A DNA stretch of 7,011 nt from Deltaproteobacteria bacterium (GTDB lineage Bacteria; Desulfobacterota; DSM-4660; Desulfatiglandales; Desulfatiglandaceae). Below, piece after piece: positions 1 to 4,964 of the stretch (the stretch's first letter is position 1; every line of letters begins with the position of its first letter). The stretch covers positions 1 to 7,011 of the forward strand of contig DREN01000424.1 of NCBI GenBank assembly GCA_011051075.1, given 5' to 3'. Below the pieces are notes generated by a model that was given only the letters and a program-made list of their open reading frames with translations, was not told the DNA's origin and did no database searches. Made by a program: the position numbers and the translations under genes.

Positions 1-731
1 CCCTTGTGGCTAAAAACAGATTTCTTCCCGACCTGAAGGCCATTCCAGAGGATGTGGCGACCAGGGCCAGGGTGATGTTCATCAACTATCCCAACAACCC
101 TACGGCCGCGGTTGCTGACCCGGGGTTCTTTGAACGGGTGGTGGAATTTGCCAGGGAGTACAACATCTTGGTCTGCCACGACGCGGCATACACCGAGATG
201 GCCTTTGATGGTTACCACCCCCGTAGTTTCCTTGAGGCCCCTGGGGCCATGGATGTGGGCCTGGAGTTTCATTCCCTGTCCAAGACCTATAATATGACCG
301 GGTGGCGCATCGGGTTTGCAGTGGGAAAGCCAGAGGGTATAGAGGGGCTCGGAGCGGTAAAGAGCAACATCGATTCCGGTGTTTTTCAGGCGGTTCAGAG
401 GGCCGGGATCAAGGCCATTTCAGGAGACCAGTCCTGTGTAAAGGAGATGATCGGTGTCTATGAGGCAAGGAGGGACCTGATGGTCGAGGGTCTCAGGGAC
501 GCGGGCTTTCAGGTGGATACACCAAGGGCCACCTTTTATCTCTGGATCAAGGTCCCACAGGGCTACACCTCAACCGGGATTGCCACAAGACTCTTGGAGG
601 ATGCGGGCCTGGTGGTAACCCCGGGAAACGGTTTTGGAGAACCTGGAGAGGGCTACTTCCGCATCGCTCTCACCCAAAAAAGGGAAAGGCTCAGGGAGGG
701 TCTGGAGAGACTCTGCCGTATGAGTCTGTAG
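1..731 (+). CDS. dapL: LL-diaminopimelate aminotransferase, C-terminal part (5' end outside window)
   Basis: PLP-dependent class I/II aminotransferase. DapL converts tetrahydrodipicolinate directly to LL-diaminopimelate with glutamate as amino donor, feeding lysine and peptidoglycan synthesis in the cytoplasm. Seen: the frame is open from base 3 to the TAG at 729-731, about 242 residues. It shows the substrate-loop motif YPNNPT near the left end, the VCHDAAYTEMAFDGY block, and the PLP lysine in SLSKTYNMTGWRIGF (Lys codon at 282-284). The Arg of the C-terminal FRIALT motif, which would bind the substrate carboxylate, is also present. Family members are about 390 residues, so roughly 145 N-terminal residues lie upstream. 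The GTG at position 6 is internal, because the conserved FLPDL segment continues to its left. folK follows after 9 nt, so co-transcription is likely. The VCHDAAYTE and SLSKTYNMTGWRIG blocks favour DapL over general aspartate/alanine aminotransferases, but substrate is inferred, not proven. Confidence 0.85.
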   Translation, partial: LVAKNRFLPDLKAIPEDVATRARVMFINYPNNPTAAVADPGFFERVVEFAREYNILVCHDAAYTEMAFDGYHPRSFLEAPGAMDVGLEFHSLSKTYNMTGWRIGFAVGKPEGIEGLGAVKSNIDSGVFQAVQRAGIKAISGDQSCVKEMIGVYEARRDLMVEGLRDAGFQVDTPRATFYLWIKVPQGYTSTGIATRLLEDAGLVVTPGNGFGEPGEGYFRIALTQKRERLREGLERLCRMSL

Positions 732-740
732 GTAACGGAG

Positions 741-1250
741 ATGTCCCCGGCTCTTATTACCAGGGTCTATGTGGGGGTCGGCTCGAACATGGGGGACAAA
801 CTCAGTAATTGCCGCAAGGCCGTTCGACTGGTCGGGGGCATGGAGGACACATCCCTGGTGGAGCGATCCCCCTTTTACCGGACTGAACCGTTGGGCCTGA
901 CCGATCAGGACTGGTATGTAAACGGGGTGATCGGTATTCAGACCTATCTTTCCCCCCAGGACCTGCTGCGCTCTCTACTCTCCATTGAAACCCACATGGG
1001 AAGGGTTAGAAACGAGCGGTGGGGACCCCGTATCATTGACCTTGATATCCTGCTCTACGGCAATAGGGTGATTGACGAAACAAACCTGACAATTCCCCAT
1101 CCGCTCATGCACAGGAGAAGGTTCGTCCTCATACCCATGGTTCAACTGGACCCCGATCTGATTCATCCTGTCCTTGGCAGGACCATGAAAGAGCTTTCAG
1201 ATGATCTTTCCGGGGAAGGGCAGGCTGTCGCGCCTGTGGACGGTGAATAG
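741..1250 (+). CDS. folK: 2-amino-4-hydroxy-6-hydroxymethyldihydropteridine pyrophosphokinase (HPPK)
   Basis: FolK transfers pyrophosphate from ATP to 6-hydroxymethyl-7,8-dihydropterin, the step before dihydropteroate synthase in folate synthesis; cytoplasmic. The 169-residue product is normal family length. Seen: the N-terminal VGVGSNMGD (residues 11-19), SPFYRTEP (43-50), the pterin-site YVN (59-61), and the signature RWGPRIIDLDILLYG (93-107). The two aspartates of the signature, D100 and D102, correspond to the Mg2+/ATP ligands of the family. IPHP (118-121) and a typical RRFVL...P segment follow. The ATG at 741 sits a few bases after a weak purine stretch (GGTAACGGAG), and the conserved GSN motif begins only 13 residues in, so little room is left for another start. 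It lies 9 nt after dapL and its TAG abuts the ATG of the next gene, so translational coupling is likely. Nothing is truncated. Confidence 0.95.
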   Translation: MSPALITRVYVGVGSNMGDKLSNCRKAVRLVGGMEDTSLVERSPFYRTEPLGLTDQDWYVNGVIGIQTYLSPQDLLRSLLSIETHMGRVRNERWGPRIIDLDILLYGNRVIDETNLTIPHPLMHRRRFVLIPMVQLDPDLIHPVLGRTMKELSDDLSGEGQAVAPVDGE

Positions 1251-1502
1251 ATGCGGTTTCTGATTCTTGTTCTGCTTGGGTACATCCTCTACCGTGTGGT
1301 GCGTAAGTATATATCCATCACCCAAAGAGGAGAACAGACCAGGGGGGAGGGGCCTGTTGACGAGATGGTCCAGGATCCCGCGTGCAAGACCTACATTCCC
1401 CGGAGAGACGCCCTAAGGAGGGTAATGGGCGGAAAGGAGTTTTTCTTCTGCAGCAGGGAGTGCGCTGACAGATTTGAAAGGGAGATGAGGGCCCGGCAAT
1501 AA
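1251..1502 (+). CDS. Small membrane-anchored Cys protein, PP0621/YHS (TRASH)-like
   Basis: An 83-residue protein of unknown function. Seen: residues 2-17 form a hydrophobic helix followed by Arg/Lys, which fits a single N-terminal membrane anchor with a cytoplasmic C-terminus. After a polar linker comes VQDPACKTYIP (40-50), then FFFCSRECADRFE (64-76). The cysteines C45, C67 and C71 are spaced C-x21-C-x3-C, resembling YHS/TRASH-type metal-binding modules (DPxCxxY ... FCSxxC), where they probably bind zinc or another metal. A fourth ligand is not obvious. Proteins of this layout are common as conserved small hypotheticals, often called PP0621-like. The ATG directly follows the folK stop with no gap, so expression is probably coupled to folK. 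The AAGACCTACATTCCC coding stretch and start look intact; nothing suggests a fragment. A role in metal handling or membrane protein assembly is a guess. Confidence 0.75.
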   Translation: MRFLILVLLGYILYRVVRKYISITQRGEQTRGEGPVDEMVQDPACKTYIPRRDALRRVMGGKEFFFCSRECADRFEREMRARQ

Positions 1503-1603
1503 GGGATGAATATCAAAACAGGGGCGGAATATGCTCTTCCCCGGCGGGCTGGGCCACAGGCATGATTTGTAATCCAAAATCAAAATTGAAAACGGGGGGC
1601 TAT
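1503..1603. other. Intergenic gap with A-rich patch upstream of transaldolase
   Basis: A 101 bp non-coding gap, the largest in the left half. The first part is GC-rich with a weak bulged hairpin (1523-1542) and no T-run. Bases 1566-1593 change abruptly to an A-rich stretch made of near-repeats (CCAAAAT, CAAAATTG, GAAAAC). A TGTAAT at 1567-1572 matches a sigma70 -10 box at 5 of 6 positions, but no -35 box stands 16-18 bp upstream. A transaldolase promoter here is therefore possible but unsupported. Confidence 0.35.
1594..1599 (+). promoter_or_regulatory. Ribosome binding site fixing the transaldolase start
   Basis: A GGGGGG run lies 4 nt before the ATG at 1604. It is the only purine-rich site near the start. 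It supports 1604 over the in-frame ATG at 1562, whose 14 extra residues (MICNPKSKLKTGGY) come from the A-rich gap and match no part of the family. Confidence 0.5.
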
Positions 1604-2245
1604 ATGAAATTTTTTATTGACACGGCAAACGTGGATGAGATCAAACGCGGAATTGATCTTGGCATGGTGGATGGTGTTACGACCAATCCGAGCCTGGTGG
1701 CCAAGGAGGGGCGGGAGTTCAAGGGGCTTATAGAGGAGATAGCTCAACTGGTTGACGGTCCGGTAAGCGCCGAGGTGGTGAGCCTTGAAGCGGACGGCAT
1801 GGTGCGGGAGGCAAGGGAGTTGGCCGGGATCGCCGATAATATGGTGATAAAGATTCCCCTGTTAGAAGAAGGCCTTAAGGCGGTGAGCACCCTTGCCAGA
1901 GAGGGTATCAGGACCAATGTAACCCTCTGCTTCTCCCCTGTCCAGGCGTTGATGGCCGCAAAGGCGGGCGCCGCCTACATAAGCCCCTTTGTGGGAAGGC
2001 TGGACGACATAAGCCATACGGGGATGGATCTGGTGGAACAGATCATGACCATTTATGAAAATTACGCCTATGACACCGAGGTGATTGTGGCGAGCATTCG
2101 AAACCCGATTCATGTGCTTGACGCGGCCCTTATTGGCGCGGATATTGCAACTATCCCCTTCAAGGTCATCCAGCAGTTAATCAAGCACCCGCTGACCGAT
2201 ATCGGGGTGGACAAATTCCTTGCGGATTGGAAAAAGTCGGGTTGA
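1604..2245 (+). CDS. tal: Transaldolase, small (TalC/FSA-type) subfamily
   Basis: A 213-residue class I aldolase barrel that exchanges a dihydroxyacetone unit between sugar phosphates in the non-oxidative pentose phosphate pathway; cytoplasmic. Seen: MKFFIDTANVDEI (1-13) with the conserved D6, the GVTTNPSLV strand-loop (24-32), the Schiff-base lysine K83 in MVIKIPL, NVTLCFSPVQA (105-115), and ISPFVGRLDD (126-135). This is the length of the compact TalC/fructose-6-phosphate aldolase group. At the two positions that separate the activities, this protein has E57 (Gln59 in E. coli FSA) and F129 (Tyr131 in FSA). Both are the transaldolase-type residues, so I call transaldolase rather than F6P aldolase. 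Many genomes label it fsa or talC. The start at ATG 1604 is chosen for the family N-terminus and the G-rich site just upstream. The transglycosylase ATG follows the stop after 2 nt. Confidence 0.92.
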   Translation: MKFFIDTANVDEIKRGIDLGMVDGVTTNPSLVAKEGREFKGLIEEIAQLVDGPVSAEVVSLEADGMVREARELAGIADNMVIKIPLLEEGLKAVSTLAREGIRTNVTLCFSPVQALMAAKAGAAYISPFVGRLDDISHTGMDLVEQIMTIYENYAYDTEVIVASIRNPIHVLDAALIGADIATIPFKVIQQLIKHPLTDIGVDKFLADWKKSG

Positions 2246-2247
2246 AC

Positions 2248-2832
2248 ATGGTGTTTTTCAATATACTCCGAGCGTCTGCGCTGATCCTGGTATTCTCTTT
2301 TTTTACCTTCAATACCGCGTGGGCCGACATCTATCGCTACGTGGATAAGAACGGGGTGTGGCATTTTACCAATGTAAATACGGATAAACGCTACCGTATC
2401 TTTGCGAAGAGCCGGCGGAAGAACTCCACCAAGTTCCTGACGGATTACAGCGATATCATCAGGCAGGCCTCAAGGAGGTTCAACGTTGACCCACACTTTA
2501 TCCGGGCCATAGTAAAGGTCGAATCCGCCTTTGATCACAGGGCCGTTTCCAGCGCGGGCGCCAAGGGCCTCATGCAGCTGATGCCGGAAACAGCGGATGA
2601 GATGAAAGTTAAAGATCCCTTCAACCCTGAAGAAAACATCTTCGGAGGGACCCGGTACCTGAGCCTTCTGCTCAGGCGATTCAACAACGACAAGGTCCTG
2701 GCGCTTGCCGCCTACAACGCAGGTCCGGAGGCCGTGGAATCATATAAGGGGGTCCCGCCCTTTCCCGAAACCCGCGCCTTTGTAAAAAAGGTCATGGAGT
2801 ACTACAAAACCTATAACTCCCGTGCCAGGTGA
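2248..2832 (+). CDS. Secreted lytic murein transglycosylase with DUF4124-like N-terminus and SLT domain
   Basis: A 194-residue periplasmic enzyme expected to cleave the MurNAc-GlcNAc bond of peptidoglycan with formation of 1,6-anhydroMurNAc. Seen: a signal peptide (hydrophobic core about 9-21, likely cleavage after AWA, residue 26). A short DUF4124-like segment follows, DIYRYVDKNGVWHFTN (27-42), then a basic linker (48-62). The goose-lysozyme-like SLT domain spans about 66-190, with catalytic E92 in VKVESAFD, GLMQLMPETA (107-116) and AYNAGPEAV (155-163). All family-1 SLT motifs are intact. The start at ATG 2248 gives the signal peptide directly; an in-frame TTG at 2227 overlapping transaldolase would add 7 residues and is less likely. 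The ATG lies 2 nt after the transaldolase stop, so coupling is likely. dacB follows, making a small peptidoglycan-remodelling pair. No lipobox cysteine, so it is soluble or membrane-attached only via an uncleaved signal. Confidence 0.9.
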   Translation: MVFFNILRASALILVFSFFTFNTAWADIYRYVDKNGVWHFTNVNTDKRYRIFAKSRRKNSTKFLTDYSDIIRQASRRFNVDPHFIRAIVKVESAFDHRAVSSAGAKGLMQLMPETADEMKVKDPFNPEENIFGGTRYLSLLLRRFNNDKVLALAAYNAGPEAVESYKGVPPFPETRAFVKKVMEYYKTYNSRAR

Positions 2833-2870
2833 CTACCCTATCCCCCCTCCAGCCCACATCAATCCGATTA

Positions 2871-2918
2871 CCTGTCCGGAAATGCCCAGGGACAGGCATT
2901 ATGAAATGGTTCCTGTCC
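2871..2918 (+). repeat. Three-part complementary repeat around the dacB start
   Basis: CCTGTCC occurs at 2871-2877 and again at 2912-2918. The exact complement GGACAGG sits between them at 2890-2896. The middle copy can pair with either flanking copy in a perfect 7 bp stem, with a 12 nt loop upstream or a 15 nt loop downstream that contains the dacB ATG. The middle copy overlaps the only plausible Shine-Dalgarno (AGGGA, 2888-2892). The sequence relation is certain; a regulatory role is inference, and no T-run follows. Confidence 0.4.
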
Positions 2919-4103
2919 ATACTCTCCGCCGTCCTGCTTCTCCAGCCATCCGGCTTGAGAGCAGGAGAGACTCCCCCATGTACCCTCCACATTACCCACA
3001 CGGACGCGCTCCTCATGGCAGACCCGGATGGCAGGATCATCTGTGTGAAAAACGGATCAAAGGGCCTGATCCCCGCCTCCACAATAAAGGTCCTGACCGC
3101 GCTCACCGCCATTAAACGCCTGGGGCCGTCCTACAGGTTCAGGACGGAGTTTTACACGGACCCCTTTCAGAACCTCAAGGTAAAGGGGTACGGTGATCCC
3201 CTCCTCACCTCTGAAATCATTCACGATCTAGCAGGGTCCATCGGGGACAGGATTAATCGATTCCGATCCCTTATCCTGGACAACACCTACTTTGTCCCCC
3301 ACCTGAACATACCCGGGTGCGGCAGATCGACCAACCCCTACGACGCCCCTGTGGGAGCACTGTGCGCCAATTTCAACACGGCTTTTTTCAGGAGAGACAG
3401 AAAAGGAGATGTTGTTTCTTCAGAAATGCAGACCCCCATGATTCCTTTTGTGAGAAAAAGGGTGCGGTCCCTGGGCCTGAAGGGGGGACGCCATACCCTT
3501 GTCCATGACTCCAGGGAAGCCGCCCTCTACTTTGGGGAACTTCTCCTCCACTTCTTGAACAAGAGGGGGGTAAAAACGGGCGGCAGTATCAGTCTCGGCC
3601 CTGTGGGCCCGGACGACAGGCTGATCTACACCTACGAGTCCGCCTTCACACTTGAGACCGTGATTCAGAAGATGCTCAAGTCATCCAGTAATTTCATGGC
3701 CAACCAGATCTTTATCTCTCTGGGCGCACGGACATACGGGCCGCCCGGGACCCTGGCCAAAGGTGTGAGCGCGGTTATGGATTACGCAAGGGCGGGTCTC
3801 CACTTAAAGGACCTGACGATCGTGGAGGGCTCGGGAATATCAAGGGAAAACCGCATCTCCGCCAATGGAATGCTGACCGTTTTGAAAGGGTTCAGGCCGT
3901 ACAGGGATCTCCTCAGGAGAAAGGATGCCCTGCTTTACAAGACAGGGTCTCTCAAGGAGATCAGGACCGAAGTGGGGTATGTGGAGAGCCGACCTTCAAG
4001 GCCATACTACTTTGTCGTATTTTTTAACCGGCCGGGGTCTCCCATGAATGCCACCATCAGGTGCGTTAAAAAGACGGTTATCGATTATGAGACCGGGAGA
4101 TAA
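2901..4103 (+). CDS. dacB: D-alanyl-D-alanine carboxypeptidase/endopeptidase, PBP4 (peptidase S13) family, compact
   Basis: A periplasmic class C penicillin-binding protein that trims pentapeptides and cuts peptide cross-links. Seen: signal peptide MKWFLSILSAVLLL... with likely cleavage after LRA (21). SxxK is S60-T-I-K63 in the PASTIKVLTAL block. YGDPLLTSE is the usual GDPxL element after it. SxN is S262-S263-N264 in KSSSNFMANQ. KTG is K347-T-G-S in YKTGSLKEIRTEVGY. All three active-site motifs are complete. At 400 residues it is shorter than E. coli PBP4 (477): the SxxK-SxN interval is about 202 residues against about 244, so the inserted accessory domains are reduced. The ATG at 2901 is chosen because it gives a clean signal peptide. 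A GTG at 2829 overlapping the upstream stop would put 24 polar residues before it. The neighbouring transglycosylase supports a joint role in wall turnover. C27 and C48 are a possible periplasmic cysteine pair. Confidence 0.9.
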   Translation: MKWFLSILSAVLLLQPSGLRAGETPPCTLHITHTDALLMADPDGRIICVKNGSKGLIPASTIKVLTALTAIKRLGPSYRFRTEFYTDPFQNLKVKGYGDPLLTSEIIHDLAGSIGDRINRFRSLILDNTYFVPHLNIPGCGRSTNPYDAPVGALCANFNTAFFRRDRKGDVVSSEMQTPMIPFVRKRVRSLGLKGGRHTLVHDSREAALYFGELLLHFLNKRGVKTGGSISLGPVGPDDRLIYTYESAFTLETVIQKMLKSSSNFMANQIFISLGARTYGPPGTLAKGVSAVMDYARAGLHLKDLTIVEGSGISRENRISANGMLTVLKGFRPYRDLLRRKDALLYKTGSLKEIRTEVGYVESRPSRPYYFVVFFNRPGSPMNATIRCVKKTVIDYETGR

Positions 4104-4118
4104 CCTCCCCTACAATGA

Positions 4119-4397
4119 CTATTTCCTGAAAAGGGCCTCAAGGGCCTTCCTTGCGTCCTGCTCTTTACTCCCCTTTCCATGGGACGATCCCCTGAGCACA
4201 AAATACTCGCAGAAGTTGGCCCGTTCCTTATCCACTACCCTCTCAGCCATAACCTCCTTGCAGCCGTTGTAGGCGTGAATATCGTAAAACTTGCACTGCC
4301 TGCAACACCTGAGGTCTCTGGAACAGTGAGGACACAGATCGTTCCTCATTACCTTATCCTCCATTATGAGCCTGTTCCCACAGAATGCGCAATTCAT
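4119..4397 (-). CDS. Uncharacterised multi-cysteine zinc-ribbon protein
   Basis: A 92-residue cytoplasmic protein of unknown function. Seen: MNCAFCGN gives C3-x2-C6, then NDLCPHCSRDL gives C22-x2-C25, together a likely four-Cys zinc ribbon. A second cluster follows: C31, C32 and C35 in LRCCRQCKFYD, then C46 (AYNGCKE) and C63 (ERANFCEYF). The second set resembles a separate metal site closed by the conserved-looking AERVVDKERANFCEYF block (51-66). The rest (67-92) is polar, Lys/Glu/Arg-rich and probably helical. From memory, short proteins with this CRxCxFYD...DKERANFC layout recur in Desulfobacterota and some other anaerobes, without known function. The ATG at 4397 is favoured over an in-frame TTG at 4415 because a GGAGGA lies 9 nt upstream. 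It is convergent with dacB (15 bp between stops) and divergent from archease. A link to the RNA-repair genes is only positional. Confidence 0.8.
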   Translation of the reverse strand: MNCAFCGNRLIMEDKVMRNDLCPHCSRDLRCCRQCKFYDIHAYNGCKEVMAERVVDKERANFCEYFVLRGSSHGKGSKEQDARKALEALFRK

Positions 4398-4406
4398 GAC
4401 TTTTTT

Positions 4407-4411
4407 CCTCC
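4407..4411 (-). promoter_or_regulatory. Shine-Dalgarno of the zinc-ribbon gene
   Basis: On the minus strand GGAGG is followed by AAAAAAGTC and the ATG at 4397, a 9 nt spacing. It is the strongest ribosome binding site in the window. It rules out the TTG at 4415, which lies upstream of it. Confidence 0.7.
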
Positions 4412-4421
4412 ACAAGAATGC

Positions 4422-4443
4422 TTTGACAATTCAGTCCGTCAAA
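4422..4443. repeat. Perfect dyad TTTGAC-N10-GTCAAA in the divergent promoter gap
   Basis: A 6+6 bp perfect inverted repeat with a 10 bp spacer sits in the middle of the 60 bp gap between the divergent zinc-ribbon and archease genes. The left arm contains TTGACA (archease direction), and the right arm read on the minus strand gives TTGACG. It may be an operator for a dimeric regulator, or two facing -35 elements, or chance. No known regulator site is recognised with certainty. Confidence 0.4.
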
Positions 4444-4451
4444 CTTAGTGT
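4423..4451 (+). promoter_or_regulatory. Candidate sigma70 promoter for archease-rtcB
   Basis: A consensus -35 TTGACA (4423-4428) is followed after 17 bp by TAGTGT (4446-4451), which matches the -10 consensus at only 3 of 6 positions. Transcription would start at about 4458, which is the A of the archease ATG, giving a leaderless message. A better -10 match, TATAGT (4451-4456), is 22 bp away from the -35 and too close to the ATG to serve. Confidence 0.3.
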
Positions 4452-4457
4452 ATAGTT

Positions 4458-4886
4458 ATGGGTTCAACCGATACCACCTTCACCCTGCTGGACCATACGG
4501 CAGACCTGGGCATCGTGGTCACAGGCGCGGACCTGAGAGATCTATTTGAGAAGGCCGCCCTTTCCATGATGAAGATCATGATCCGTAAAGGCCCCGCGGG
4601 TGAAACAGCTTCCATCCGGTTTTCGGTCAGCGGAGAGGACTACGCCGACCTCATGGTCCGCTGGTTAGGTGAAATCCTTTATCTCTTTGAGGGTGAAGGG
4701 CTGGTTATGACCCACGCTAAGATAGATTCAATCTCCGGGTTCCACATAGAGGCTACCCTCAAGACCGTTCCCTTTAACCCGGAGGAGGATGAGGTCTTGA
4801 CAGAGATCAAGGCGGTGACATATCACCGGATCCAGGTGGTACAGAAAAATGGTGGCTGGAAGACCACGGTAATCTTCGACCTATAG
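4458..4886 (+). CDS. Archease, RtcB-activating protein
   Basis: Archease (142 residues, full family length) speeds guanylylation of the RNA ligase RtcB and helps it turn over in tRNA splicing and RNA repair; cytoplasmic. Seen: the hallmark DHTADLGI (12-19), the MVRWLGEILYLFEGEG block (about 67-82), EIKAVTYHRIQV near the C-terminus, and the terminal VIFDL with D141. The N-terminal aspartates of DHTAD and the near-terminal Asp are the expected metal-binding and activation residues of the family. The ATG at 4458 is the earliest possible start, because an in-frame TAG lies at 4446-4448. No Shine-Dalgarno is visible before it, so initiation may be leaderless or weak. rtcB follows after a 78 nt gap on the same strand, which is the known partner arrangement. 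No rtcA cyclase gene or rtcR regulator is present in the window. Confidence 0.93.
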   Translation: MGSTDTTFTLLDHTADLGIVVTGADLRDLFEKAALSMMKIMIRKGPAGETASIRFSVSGEDYADLMVRWLGEILYLFEGEGLVMTHAKIDSISGFHIEATLKTVPFNPEEDEVLTEIKAVTYHRIQVVQKNGGWKTTVIFDL

Positions 4887-4911
4887 CATTCTTTGCCACT
4901 CTGAGATCAGG

Positions 4912-4944
4912 TGACCGGCTTGTCCGTCCCCTCAGGCCCGGTCA
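4912..4944 (+). repeat. Hairpin between archease and rtcB
   Basis: TGACCGG (4912-4918) and CCGGTCA (4938-4944) are perfect 7 bp inverted arms enclosing 19 nt. The stem ends 7 nt before the rtcB Shine-Dalgarno. No T-run follows, so it is not an intrinsic terminator. It could stabilise or separate the two cistrons in the message, or be chance. Confidence 0.4.
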
Positions 4945-4951
4945 AGATATC

Positions 4952-4957
4952 AAGAGG
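4952..4957 (+). promoter_or_regulatory. Ribosome binding site deciding the rtcB start
   Basis: AAGAGG lies 7 nt before the ATG at 4965. This favours 4965 over the in-frame GTG at 4911, which would add 18 residues and lies next to the hairpin arm. Confidence 0.6.
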
Positions 4958-4964
4958 TTTTGCC

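Noticed and set aside
6..731. GTG at position 6 as the dapL start
   Set aside because: The frame is open to the window edge and the conserved FLPDL...YPNNPT region is internal in the family; the N-terminal part is simply outside the window.
1523..1542. Bulged hairpin after the YHS-like gene as a terminator
   Set aside because: Only four plus two base pairs around a bulge and no T-run.
1562..1603. Upstream ATG for transaldolase
   Set aside because: It adds 14 residues from the A-rich gap, has no ribosome site, and the family begins at MKFFIDTA.
2227..2247. TTG start for the transglycosylase inside the transaldolase gene
   Set aside because: ATG at 2248 gives a standard signal peptide without an overlap; the TTG only adds a charged stretch.
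2829..2900. GTG start for dacB with a GTGA overlap to the upstream stop
   Set aside because: It would place 24 polar residues before the signal peptide and has no ribosome site. The overlap type is a known coupling form, so this rejection is moderate.
2822..3115. 97-codon plus-strand frame over the dacB start
   Set aside because: Low-complexity Pro/His/Arg-rich translation antiphase to dacB with no family features; a shadow of dacB.
4414..4442. Minus-strand promoter TTGACG-N17-ATTCTT for the zinc-ribbon gene
   Set aside because: The -10 matches poorly and the predicted start would fall on the Shine-Dalgarno at 4407-4411, so it could not make a normal leader.
4911..4964. GTG start for rtcB
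   Set aside because: AAGAGG at 4952-4957 fits ATG 4965, and 4965 gives the 481-residue length with H404 in the recalled family position.
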